Source of the DNA: a virus
IMG/VR virus record: IMGVR_UViG_3300020470_002062
Location: 1 to 33,999 of that record
Direction: 5' to 3' (one strand)
DNA length: 33,999 bases
Program-made: the position numbers and the translations under genes
Part shown: piece by piece, positions 10,362-16,646 of the stretch
Layout of the letters: each line of letters starts with the position of its first letter
How positions within the stretch are numbered: the first letter of the stretch is position 1
Notes under the pieces: generated by a model
Seen by the model: the letters and a program-made list of their open reading frames with translations, nothing else
Database searches by the model: none
Told to the model about the DNA's origin: nothing

Positions 10362-10775
10362 ATGCTACTTATGACAGTTGCTGCAACCACCTCTGCCAAG
10401 AAGACTCGTTCTACTCGTAAGAGGAGCACAAGCACAACACCACGTAAGGCAAGCACTACTAAGAAGACTGTAACAAAAGCAGCAGTCGTCACTAAATACT
10501 CACAACCTGTTGAGATAAAGAAAGTGACTGAACCGACTCCTGCACCAGTTGTTACGAAAGAAGCTCCAACTCGTCCAGAGAAACCTAATCTCACTTATGT
10601 GGATTATGTTGAAGATGCTAAGGTTCGCTGGGCTATTCATTCTTATGAAACCCGTGAATTGTGGTCTGACATTGTTAAGGTTTATAACAAGTCAGTTCCT
10701 GTTGTTCAGAGTGCTATCACTTATGTGAAGGACTCTTATGATAAAGCATTCAACACTGAGACAGAGAAGAAGTAG
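10362..10775 (+). CDS. Lys/Thr-rich basic small protein
   Basis: 137 residues. The N-terminal half (about 8-50) is a low-complexity Lys/Arg/Thr/Ser tail, SAKKTRSTRKRSTS-type, followed by a Pro-rich linker (PTPAPVV, PTRPEKP) and a C-terminal helical part with WAIHSYETRELWSDIVKVY. The basic tail would suit nucleic-acid binding or packaging with DNA; that is inference. An in-frame ATG three codons later (10371) is an alternative start. The stop is directly followed by a promoter element and a strong terminator, so this gene ends its transcription unit. Confidence 0.6.
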   Translation: MLLMTVAATTSAKKTRSTRKRSTSTTPRKASTTKKTVTKAAVVTKYSQPVEIKKVTEPTPAPVVTKEAPTRPEKPNLTYVDYVEDAKVRWAIHSYETRELWSDIVKVYNKSVPVVQSAITYVKDSYDKAFNTETEKK

Positions 10776-10830
10776 ACAGTCTACGTAGTGTCCACTAAGC
10801 ACCCCAAACGGGGTGCTTTTTTTGTATAAT
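10772..10830 (+). promoter_or_regulatory. Element-dependent promoter A (CAGT...TATAAT) for the 10925 operon
   Basis: Upstream element GTAGACAGTCTACGTAGTGT, with CAGT at 10777, and TATAAT at 10825-10830; the distance is 48 bp. The position where a sigma70 -35 should lie (about 10802) is CCCCAA, inside a terminator stem. The same element and spacing recur at seven other sites in the window. Probably a phage middle-type promoter using an activator. Confidence 0.6.
10798..10823 (+). terminator. Rho-independent terminator (8-bp stem, T7)
   Basis: Perfect stem AGCACCCC / GGGGTGCT with loop AAAC, followed by seven Ts. It ends the 10362 gene's transcript and lies entirely between the upstream element and -10 box of promoter A. 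Nearly identical to the terminator at 23264-23289, which has loop ACAC. Confidence 0.9.
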
Positions 10831-10836
10831 GAATAT

Positions 10837-10906
10837 GTTGAGCAATTACTCAACTGCTGCTAGTCCCTTTTGGTGGTTTCAGACTAGGAGGCGATAGGAA
10901 ACCACC
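10837..10906 (+). other. Structured 5' leader with two hairpins
   Basis: Downstream of promoter A's -10, the predicted transcript start is followed at once by a 6-bp hairpin GTTGAG/CTCAAC (10837-10854). A second, stronger hairpin follows, GGTGGTTTC/GAAACCACC (9 bp, 10872-10880 with 10898-10906), whose 17-base loop carries AGGAGG (10886-10891) and which is followed by a pyrimidine run. The ATG of the first gene is at 10925. It could be an RNA-stability or translation-control leader, an attenuator, or a small RNA. Confidence 0.45.
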
Positions 10907-10924
10907 TTTCTTTTATGAGGTTCA

Positions 10925-11095
10925 ATGGACTATCCTAAAGTCAACAAGCACACCAGAGCACCACGTGACGGTAGATACATTGTCTGTCCTCATTGTGAAG
11001 GTGCTTACAGAGTCTACAACTTTGCTTTCAGTTCATTAACTTGTATGTACTGCAAGCGTGATGTAGACAAATTCAACTTTGGAGTTGTAGCCTAA
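10925..11095 (+). CDS. Zinc-ribbon small protein
   Basis: 56 residues. Two Cys pairs, CPHC near residue 21 and CMYC near residue 42, about 17 residues apart, form a classic four-cysteine zinc ribbon. The rest is basic at the N-terminus (KVNKHTRAPRDGRY). Such ribbons bind nucleic acid or protein partners; a regulatory or adaptor role is likely but unproven. First gene after promoter A and its structured leader; its stop overlaps the next start as TAATG. Confidence 0.75.
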   Translation: MDYPKVNKHTRAPRDGRYIVCPHCEGAYRVYNFAFSSLTCMYCKRDVDKFNFGVVA

Positions 11096-11337
11096 TGACA
11101 CTTGAAGATCAACTACTTGCTGACCTTGCCTATTCTATCAAAGTAATAGGATGTAATGAGGAAGAAGCAAATGAACTCATCCAAGCAGCAGACAATACTG
11201 GATGTAATGTTGAGTATTTCTGTGAGGAGTTCATCTTTGGTGGTCAGGACGTGATGAAGTATCACGATGATGATTACCTTGACATCGAAGGATTCAATGC
11301 TTATCACGGAATCTATTTTGAGGAAGTATCTGAATGA
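11095..11337 (+). CDS. Acidic small protein of unknown function
   Basis: 80 residues, strongly acidic with many Asp/Glu and two Cys. It begins TLEDQLLADLAYSIKVIG and ends FNAYHGIYFEEVSE. Not recognised. Overlaps both neighbours (TAATG at the start, ATGA at the end), so it is embedded in a coupled operon. Confidence 0.65.
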   Translation: MTLEDQLLADLAYSIKVIGCNEEEANELIQAADNTGCNVEYFCEEFIFGGQDVMKYHDDDYLDIEGFNAYHGIYFEEVSE

Positions 11338-11621
11338 AGTTCTACTATCAGCATTATGACAATGCCAAGTATAATACTGTGAATGCACAGGCATTGTACA
11401 AGCAGTATCCACCTACATTTGAAGAGACTGAACGCAAGTGGAAAATGAACTTGTTTAAGTCACGTAAATGTAGGAATGCTAGGAACGTATGGAAGATTCT
11501 TAACTGGAGTCTACCACAAGAAGAATACGAACAGTTACGATATCGTGCTGTTACCTTCCCTGTAGTGTATGATAAGTGGGGATTCAAGCGTAAAGGTGAT
11601 TTTCTTGCTGGTGCAATGTAA
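11334..11621 (+). CDS. Basic small protein of unknown function
   Basis: 95 residues, basic and aromatic-rich: QHYDNAKYNTVNAQALYKQ, then KWKMNLFKSRKCRNARNVWK. Not recognised. It starts in the stop of the acidic gene and its stop shares a base with the next ATG (TAATG). Confidence 0.6.
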   Translation: MKFYYQHYDNAKYNTVNAQALYKQYPPTFEETERKWKMNLFKSRKCRNARNVWKILNWSLPQEEYEQLRYRAVTFPVVYDKWGFKRKGDFLAGAM

Positions 11622-12181
11622 TGGATGGAGTTAAGAACTTATTCTCTGTCCCCATATTTGAAACTCAGGTTGACATCACTCAAGTGGTGTTGCCTGAGTC
11701 TTCTTATGAGTACAATTCAGAGGTTAACTGGTCATTTGGTAGACAAGAATGTCCTGAGCAGACCTATGATTATCTTCATAGTCTGATCTCTCCTTTCTTA
11801 TTGAGCTATGATCCATATATTAATTGTACATTCACAAATATATGGAGGAATAGGTATGAGGAGAAAGACTATCAAGGTTATCACATACACGCACAGAGTC
11901 AATGGAGTTACATAATATATGAGACTGTTGACTCTAAGACAGTATTATACAATCCTGCTTGGATGTTAATACAAAACCATATGCCAGGTACCAAACTGTT
12001 CCCAGTATGCTATAATACTGAACTGAAAGCTGGTAGTATGATAGTTTTCCCATCGTGGATTGCACATCACGTGAAACACGGTAATGTAGGGACAACTATC
12101 AGTGGTAATATACTATTAGAGTATGATACTGCTCATCTACAACTCCACGAACAGTTCCAAGATCAACACCAATTTCACTGA
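11621..12181 (+). CDS. Putative 2-oxoglutarate/Fe(II) oxygenase
   Basis: 186 residues with the shape of the phage 2OG-Fe(II)_Oxy_5 type. FTNIWRNRY (71-79) precedes the first iron-ligand region HIHAQSQWSYIIY (88-100), and the distal His lies in PSWIAHHVKHGN (145-154) after the strand GSMIVFP. In this fold the ligands bind Fe(II) and a distal basic residue binds 2-oxoglutarate; I do not see a clear distal Arg here, so activity is less sure. Substrate unknown; phage members are candidates for protein, nucleotide or sugar hydroxylation. A second homologue lies 170 bases downstream. Confidence 0.7.
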   Translation: MDGVKNLFSVPIFETQVDITQVVLPESSYEYNSEVNWSFGRQECPEQTYDYLHSLISPFLLSYDPYINCTFTNIWRNRYEEKDYQGYHIHAQSQWSYIIYETVDSKTVLYNPAWMLIQNHMPGTKLFPVCYNTELKAGSMIVFPSWIAHHVKHGNVGTTISGNILLEYDTAHLQLHEQFQDQHQFH

Positions 12182-12366
12182 TGTTAAGCACAAAATACAG
12201 ACTAGAACTCACTGATATCTGTTGTCGTATGATTACAGATGATGGAATAGAAGTCACACTTGAAGAGAGAATTTGGATGAACAAACTATGCGAGCATAAT
12301 AATACTGCTAAAGCATTAGTTGAATCTTTACTATGTCCTTATAAGTATGAGCCACGCACCGATTGA
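12181..12366 (+). CDS. Small protein of unknown function between two oxygenases
   Basis: 61 residues, not recognised; contains three Cys and an acidic middle (TDDGIEVTLEERIWMNKLCE). Starts in the stop of the upstream oxygenase and overlaps the start of the next by about 20 bases. Gene order suggests co-expression with both oxygenases. Confidence 0.6.
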   Translation: MLSTKYRLELTDICCRMITDDGIEVTLEERIWMNKLCEHNNTAKALVESLLCPYKYEPRTD

Positions 12367-13042
12367 ACCAAACTTCAGGGTTATAAACATACTGCCTACA
12401 TCTATATTTGAGGCAGAGGTACCACCTGATCTGTATGCTGATCTAGTATCCATAGTCACTAACTGTGACTGGGATGAATCAACATACCTTAAGAACTTAG
12501 AAAAATATCAGAGTGGTGCTGTTAGTACAGATTTACTAAAGCAGTATCGTGATAGTACTGAAGTAGAAGACAGACAACAAGGTATACTACACAGTAACTT
12601 GTTTGATAATTTTCGTGTGTGGTGTGAGAATCAGTTAAACCAACTGTTACCATACATTGTTAAGGAACCATTTGCATCAGATATGGAGATAAATGCTGCG
12701 TGGATCAACAGGTATAGACTAGGTGAGAACCTAGTTGCACACTGTCATCCTTGGGCTGTTGTGTCTGGTACTGTGTTCTTAACTGGCAACAGTGGTGATG
12801 TACAGTTCGTTAAGAGAAATGCATACAGTGATTTGAAGGGACTGGGTATTACAAGATATAGCGATGCATTTACATATCCTGTATCACCTGGTAAGATGGT
12901 GATATTCCCGTCATCATTAAGTCATAGGGTGTTACCCAACGAATCAGACGCAATGCGTTACACTCTAGCATTTAATGCGATGCCCACAACAGTTTATGAT
13001 GGACATACTGTCCAGTTCATAAAGCGTCACAAGCCAACGTGA
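12347..13042 (+). CDS. 2-oxoglutarate/Fe(II) oxygenase (2OG-FeII_Oxy_5 type)
   Basis: 231 residues from the ATG at 12347 (the frame is open to a TTG at 12320, but ATG is preferred). The family signature is clear: INAAWINRYRLGENLVAHCH (115-134) with HCHPWAVVSGTVFL, then SPGKMVIFPSSLSHRVLPNE (180-199) giving the distal His, and R204 in DAMRYTLAFN as the likely 2-oxoglutarate-binding Arg. A soluble enzyme that would hydroxylate an unknown substrate at the expense of 2-oxoglutarate and O2. It is last in the operon from 10925; a new promoter follows immediately, its upstream element lying inside this gene's 3' end. Confidence 0.85.
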   Translation: MSHAPIEPNFRVINILPTSIFEAEVPPDLYADLVSIVTNCDWDESTYLKNLEKYQSGAVSTDLLKQYRDSTEVEDRQQGILHSNLFDNFRVWCENQLNQLLPYIVKEPFASDMEINAAWINRYRLGENLVAHCHPWAVVSGTVFLTGNSGDVQFVKRNAYSDLKGLGITRYSDAFTYPVSPGKMVIFPSSLSHRVLPNESDAMRYTLAFNAMPTTVYDGHTVQFIKRHKPT

Positions 13043-13066
13043 CTTTCCTCTCATTTCCTCTATAAT
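13008..13066 (+). promoter_or_regulatory. Element-dependent promoter G for the 13092 operon
   Basis: Element CAGTTCATAAAGCGTCACAA, with CAGT at 13013 inside the oxygenase 3' end, and TATAAT at 13061-13066: spacing 48 bp. No -35 hexamer at the expected place (CGTGAC). The ATG at 13092 follows an AAAGGA ribosome-binding site. Confidence 0.6.
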
Positions 13067-13091
13067 AACAGAGTAAACACAAAAGGATCTT

Positions 13092-13463
13092 ATGAATTCT
13101 TATCTTGAACCAGTTGCTGCTTCAAAAGAGTGCACAGTTGATGAAATTCTGCCTCTTGAAGTCAGGGTGTATACTTGGGCAGAGACCCTAGTACATTGCC
13201 TTGAGCAACAGTACAAGCATCAGTACCCTAATTCAAGCGATCCTGTAACGTTTAGCATCACCACTGGTAAGAAGTACCTTAAAATTGTACAGAACCGTGG
13301 TGGTGTTCACGCCTTTATAGATAGGAAAACTGGTCAGGTCTACAAACCAGCATCTTGGAAATCACCAGCAAAGCACGTTAGATATGATCTCCGCATCATA
13401 CGTGAACGTGAGTTGTGTTTTGCAAATGCTGATTGGGCTGGCGGTTACTTATACTTAAGGTGA
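13092..13463 (+). CDS. Protein of unknown function
   Basis: 123 residues; start chosen for the AAAGGA site seven bases upstream. The C-terminal part has a beta-rich region, YLKIVQNRGGVHAFIDRKTG then QVYKPASWKSPAKHVRYDLR, resembling small phage proteins that end in a K.ASWK.PA..VRY..R pattern. I cannot name a function. First gene of the operon that leads to the endonuclease-like and methyltransferase genes. Confidence 0.7.
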   Translation: MNSYLEPVAASKECTVDEILPLEVRVYTWAETLVHCLEQQYKHQYPNSSDPVTFSITTGKKYLKIVQNRGGVHAFIDRKTGQVYKPASWKSPAKHVRYDLRIIRERELCFANADWAGGYLYLR

Positions 13464-13469
13464 TTCGTG

Positions 13470-13724
13470 ATGATTGAACTGGGTGATCACATCGTAACTC
13501 CTGACGGTACTTCTGGTACCGTCATTTTTATTAGTCAGGAGTATTTGACCTTGCAAATGGACGGTGAACGTGATCCAGACAATCAGACTGGGTTAAACTT
13601 TACACTCCACGATTACTCTAAGAAATCATTTGCACATCCCTTAATTTACAGGAGCGTATGGAATGAATGTACCATCACAAAGCGAACTAACTCATCTACA
13701 ACTCCAAGCGATGATGAGGGATAA
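13470..13724 (+). CDS. Small SH3/KOW-like beta-barrel protein, function unknown
   Basis: 84 residues from ATG 13470 (an in-frame GTG lies one codon earlier); AAGGTG upstream fits as ribosome-binding site. The N-terminus IELGDHIVTPDGTSGTVIFI looks like a small KOW/SH3-like barrel (G...V..PDG..G.V). The C-terminal 20 residues are Ser/Thr-rich and overlap the next gene. No further function supported. Confidence 0.6.
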   Translation: MIELGDHIVTPDGTSGTVIFISQEYLTLQMDGERDPDNQTGLNFTLHDYSKKSFAHPLIYRSVWNECTITKRTNSSTTPSDDEG

Positions 13725-13845
13725 TAATTTCCCACCTTCAGAGATATTATATCTTGGTCTTGAAGATGGTGAACATTATTATCTAATCAATGGAGAGCAT
13801 CGTGTTCCAGCATCTAAAATAGAAGATCTAGAACGCTGCGATTGA
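13663..13845 (+). CDS. Small protein of unknown function
   Basis: 60 residues; AGGAG about eight bases before the ATG supports the start although it overlaps the upstream gene by 62 bases. Contains ILYLGLEDGEHYYLINGEHR, a small beta-hairpin-like core. Not recognised. Confidence 0.55.
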   Translation: MNVPSQSELTHLQLQAMMRDNNFPPSEILYLGLEDGEHYYLINGEHRVPASKIEDLERCD

Positions 13846-13869
13846 CCCTACAACCCCTCTGAAATCATT

Positions 13870-14391
13870 ATGACTAAGTATTCCCCTGAACAAGCAAAAG
13901 AACTCTTCAAGAAGCATTTTGAAGGGTTATATGAGGTCTGTGAAGACCAAGGATGGGGTGATCCATTCTCTTATGCTAGGTCACGTGAAATTCATATGGC
14001 TATTGAATTAGGTCACGAGGTATCTGAAGACTATTCAGGTTCAGATGCTACTGATGACAAGGGAGAAGTAGAGTACAAGAGTACAATAGGTGATAAGATC
14101 TCTGCAACATACAATGGTATCTCTGTTAAGGATACTTGGGAGGAGCAGGATGAGTATTTGCGCAGTGAGAAACTACTTAAGTACCATAAACATTACTATG
14201 CACGCTATGAAGGAGCGCAGATTGTAGAATTATGGAGCTTGGGTGGTGATACTGTGTACAATTACCTTGCACCTAGGTTAGAGAAGAAGTTCAAGAAGCT
14301 TAAAGCAAGAGCTAAGCAACCCGCAGATCCACGTTTAGGTGATAATATATGCGCAGGATACATTAAAAAGCACGCATATAAGATCAGATGA
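13870..14391 (+). CDS. Putative restriction endonuclease-like protein (PD-(D/E)XK-like)
   Basis: 173 residues, not matched to a named enzyme. The features that matter are SGSDATDDKGEVEYKST (56-72), which contains acidic residues (D59, D62, D63) followed by E68-Y69-K70, the spacing and form of a PD-(D/E)XK nuclease core, then ISATYNGISV and a WEEQDEYL helix. The C-terminus is basic (KKFKKLKARAKQ) and ends in PADPRLGDNICAGYIKK. Its stop overlaps the start of a DNA methyltransferase (ATGA), the usual order of a type II restriction-modification pair. Size suits a small type II endonuclease. Inference rests on one motif plus context; an alternative is a methyltransferase partner or DNA-binding protein. 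Confidence 0.5.
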   Translation: MTKYSPEQAKELFKKHFEGLYEVCEDQGWGDPFSYARSREIHMAIELGHEVSEDYSGSDATDDKGEVEYKSTIGDKISATYNGISVKDTWEEQDEYLRSEKLLKYHKHYYARYEGAQIVELWSLGGDTVYNYLAPRLEKKFKKLKARAKQPADPRLGDNICAGYIKKHAYKIR

Positions 14392-15338
14392 GAGATATTA
14401 TACTATATGGTGACTGTCGTGACACTCTCAAGACTATAAGTGAACCAGTTAGAATGTGTGTCACATCTCCACCATACTACGGTCTACGTGACTATGGTGG
14501 AGAAGATAGTCAAATTGGTCAGGAACAAACACCTGACGAATACATACAAGCATTGGTAGAAGTATTCAGGAGTGTACGTGATGTGCTCACAGATGATGGA
14601 ACTTGTTGGGTTAATATTGGCGATAGTTACTATAATTACAGACCTGGAAGAGGACAAGGACTGGTTAAACAAACAGTCTCAAATAGTAAGCAAGACTTAC
14701 CAGATGTGTGTCCTCGCAGAGGAAATAGACTCGACGGAATCAAAGAAAAAGATTTGATAGGCATACCTTGGATGCTTGCATTTGCACTACGTGCTGATGG
14801 ATGGTATCTAAGGCAGGATATCATATGGCATAAACCTAATCCAATGCCTGAGAGTGTACGTGATCGATGTACTAAGTCTCACGAGTACATATTTTTATTG
14901 AGCAAGTCTCGCAAGTATTATTATAACAATGAAGCTATTAAAGAACCTGCTAAAGACTGGGGTACGAGAGATAGGACAAACGGTAAGTATCACAATAAAG
15001 GGACTGGACTACAGCCACACTCTGGTCTTTCAAAGTCTTATCCCACGAAGAATAAGCGTAGTGTCTGGTCAGTCACTAACAAACCGTACAAGGGAGCACA
15101 TTTTGCTACATATCCACCTGACTTGATTGAACCCTGTATTAAAGCAGGATCAGAGCGAGGTGACATAGTATTAGATCCCTTTATGGGATCAGGTACCACT
15201 GCAATGGTTGCCAAGTCATTAGGCAGGGATTACATAGGGTGCGAACTGCACGAGAACTATGGTAGTCTCATTCAGCAACGCATTCAGTCTCAGTGTGCCA
15301 GTGCACAAAGTGTCACACGCTTTCTCCACGGTGGGTAA
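14388..15338 (+). CDS. Site-specific DNA amino-methyltransferase (beta class)
   Basis: 316 residues. Catalytic motif IV is TSPPYYGLRDYGG (26-38) near the N-terminus and the S-adenosylmethionine motif I is LDPFMGSGTTAMVA (262-275) followed by GRDYIGCE near the C-terminus: the IV-before-I order of beta-class enzymes. SPPY is typical of N4-cytosine but also occurs in N6-adenine enzymes, so the modified base is open. The region between (about 90-240) holds IPWMLAFALRADGWYLRQDI and a likely target-recognition segment. It would methylate phage or host DNA. Overlaps the endonuclease-like gene upstream; the 3' end contains the element of promoter H. Confidence 0.9.
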   Translation: MRDIILYGDCRDTLKTISEPVRMCVTSPPYYGLRDYGGEDSQIGQEQTPDEYIQALVEVFRSVRDVLTDDGTCWVNIGDSYYNYRPGRGQGLVKQTVSNSKQDLPDVCPRRGNRLDGIKEKDLIGIPWMLAFALRADGWYLRQDIIWHKPNPMPESVRDRCTKSHEYIFLLSKSRKYYYNNEAIKEPAKDWGTRDRTNGKYHNKGTGLQPHSGLSKSYPTKNKRSVWSVTNKPYKGAHFATYPPDLIEPCIKAGSERGDIVLDPFMGSGTTAMVAKSLGRDYIGCELHENYGSLIQQRIQSQCASAQSVTRFLHGG

Positions 15339-15351
15339 TATGTCCTATAAT
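15293..15351 (+). promoter_or_regulatory. Element-dependent promoter H for the 15378 gene
   Basis: Element CAGTGCACAAAGTGTCACAC, with CAGT at 15299 in the methyltransferase 3' end, and TATAAT at 15346-15351: spacing 47 bp, one less than the usual 48. No -35 hexamer at the expected place (TCTCCA). Confidence 0.6.
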
Positions 15352-15377
15352 AGTCAGGTACCAAACAAAGATTGACA

Positions 15378-15641
15378 ATGCGTCTCTCAACCACTGACGG
15401 CTCTGCGACTCTTGACTACTATCCTGTTCGTATGCCTCTAGGTGACATCTCTCACAAGTATCTTCTCAAGATCATCAACTTTGGTCGTAATGGACAACGC
15501 AAGGAGTTTGTTACAAAAGATGACTTCAAGACAGAAGTAACTCAGGCAACTGAAAACTTCGGTTATAATGTCATCGACTTCAATATTGAACCACAGTTAG
15601 GTAATCCACTTGTTTCGGGAACACCATACGCATTTGCATAA
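15378..15641 (+). CDS. Small protein of unknown function
   Basis: 87 residues from ATG 15378 (an in-frame TTG two codons earlier is less likely). Sequence includes TTDGSATLDYYPVRMPLGDI, a helix-rich middle FVTKDDFKTEVTQATENFGY, and a Gly/Pro C-terminus. It is alone between promoter H and a terminator, so it forms a monocistronic unit. Not recognised. Confidence 0.7.
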   Translation: MRLSTTDGSATLDYYPVRMPLGDISHKYLLKIINFGRNGQRKEFVTKDDFKTEVTQATENFGYNVIDFNIEPQLGNPLVSGTPYAFA

Positions 15642-15662
15642 ATGTGAGATTCCCTCTATAAT
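15634..15662 (+). promoter_or_regulatory. Sigma70-type promoter nested in a terminator
   Basis: TTGCAT (15634-15639), 17 bp, TATAAT (15657-15662). The -10 lies on the left arm and loop of the terminator hairpin at 15651-15682, so a transcript started here would begin within the right arm and could not form the hairpin. It would serve the GTG-started gene at 15687. Confidence 0.5.
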
Positions 15663-15682
15663 TAATAGAGGGATCTTTTTTT
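15651..15682 (+). terminator. Rho-independent terminator (9-bp stem, T7)
   Basis: Stem TCCCTCTAT / ATAGAGGGA with loop AATTA, then TC and seven Ts. It ends the 15378 gene. Confidence 0.85.
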
Positions 15683-15686
15683 AACT

Positions 15687-15896
15687 GTGTCTACTAAGAA
15701 AATCAAAGTGTTGCTCTCACAAGATGAAATCCGAACCATCACAGATGCTCTCCAGTGTCTCACACAACGAGAGCAACAGTCCACAGAGTCAGTCAACGGA
15801 GTTTGTTGTAGTACCCTGCATTCCAAACTCTGCGAACACCTTCAACGTGACTATGAACGAATCTCAGCAGGATACTACAATGAGGAACTCGACTAG
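15687..15896 (+). CDS. Small protein of unknown function (GTG start)
   Basis: 69 residues; GTG is the only start available in the frame after the terminator. Helical: STKKIKVLLSQDEIRTITDA then HLQRDYERISAGYYNEELD, with three Cys. Not recognised. Overlaps the start of the next gene. Confidence 0.55.
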   Translation: MSTKKIKVLLSQDEIRTITDALQCLTQREQQSTESVNGVCCSTLHSKLCEHLQRDYERISAGYYNEELD

Positions 15897-16248
15897 GCTT
15901 CAACTCGAAGAACTTATTATGGAATACATCGGTGACGATGTAAACTGTACGAGTTATGATTTCATTGCTGATCTTAAGCAGTCATTATATGAACTGCAGG
16001 ATCATTACCAAACACATTTGACTCGCATCAATGCTATTATAGCATATTTGCACGATGATTGCTCACCTGACTTGTTCGTCAAGAAAGGGAACAGACTCAC
16101 TGTGGAGAATGGTAAGGTAGCTGTTGAGGTTACTGATCGTAAGGAAGACTACAATGATTTCTGGTATAACAGTGAGGATGTGATGGAGTATTCTTATGAA
16201 TCACCCAACACACCTGAGTATGGACAAGACCCTAGTCAGGATATCTAA
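15880..16248 (+). CDS. Acidic protein of unknown function
   Basis: 122 residues from ATG 15880 (AGGA upstream). The frame stays open upstream to an ATG at 15724, but that stretch is low-complexity Ser/Asn and overlaps the 15687 gene, so the shorter form is preferred. Helix-rich N-terminus (RLQLEELIMEYIGDD, LKQSLYELQDHYQTHLTRIN), acidic C-terminus. Not recognised; TAATG overlap with the next gene. Confidence 0.6.
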   Translation: MRNSTRLQLEELIMEYIGDDVNCTSYDFIADLKQSLYELQDHYQTHLTRINAIIAYLHDDCSPDLFVKKGNRLTVENGKVAVEVTDRKEDYNDFWYNSEDVMEYSYESPNTPEYGQDPSQDI

Positions 16249-16451
16249 TGCCCAGAACTAAGAAAAAATGGGAAGTGAACGTGCTTTCCAAGATACACCA
16301 CAAGATGCAATGGACTAAGTTCCACGCATCCAGTGTAGACCCTGCAACTGCTGTTAAACAAGCATTTGCTAAGTATCCTGACCTTACGACAATCCTTATA
16401 AATCTAGAGGAGTTAAGCCCTACCAAGGACACCGATGAAGGATCAGAATAG
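16248..16451 (+). CDS. Small basic protein of unknown function
   Basis: 67 residues: PRTKKKWEVNVLSKIHHKMQ, then SVDPATAVKQAFAKYPDLTT. The N-terminus is basic and the C-terminus acidic. Starts in the upstream stop and overlaps the next gene by 17 bases. Not recognised. Confidence 0.55.
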   Translation: MPRTKKKWEVNVLSKIHHKMQWTKFHASSVDPATAVKQAFAKYPDLTTILINLEELSPTKDTDEGSE

Positions 16452-16635
16452 TATAACTGATAAAGAATCTGCTAAGGACAAATGGTTCAGAGCACATTCT
16501 ATATTCCTTGAGTCATTGCATAAACCAGACAATGTACTCAGGTCGTGTGCACATAATCAGAAGTGTTACAATGAGTTGATGGAAATACGTGATCAAATGT
16601 TAGAACTAGCTAAAACCCTTCAAAACCCGCACTAG
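16435..16635 (+). CDS. Small helical protein of unknown function
   Basis: 66 residues, mostly helical: SAKDKWFRAHSIFLESLHKP and NELMEIRDQMLELAKTLQNP. Its stop codon lies in the loop of the terminator hairpin. Last gene of this plus-strand unit; not recognised. Confidence 0.6.
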   Translation: MKDQNSITDKESAKDKWFRAHSIFLESLHKPDNVLRSCAHNQKCYNELMEIRDQMLELAKTLQNPH

Positions 16636-16645
16636 CGGGTTTTTT
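16622..16645 (+). terminator. Terminator between convergent genes
   Basis: Stem AAAACCCGC / GCGGGTTTT (9 bp) with loop ACTA and six Ts on the plus strand. It separates the plus-strand unit from the convergent minus-strand oxygenase. On the minus strand the T run is only four, so it is stronger for the plus strand. Confidence 0.85.
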
Positions 16646-16646
16646 A

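Noticed and set aside
10492-10498. CTAAATA late-type motif
   Set aside because: It lies inside the 10362 coding sequence with no gene start at a suitable distance downstream.
15724-15879. Extension of the 15880 gene to an ATG at 15724
   Set aside because: The extra part is Ser/Asn/Gln-rich low complexity and is fully overlapped by the better 15687 frame.
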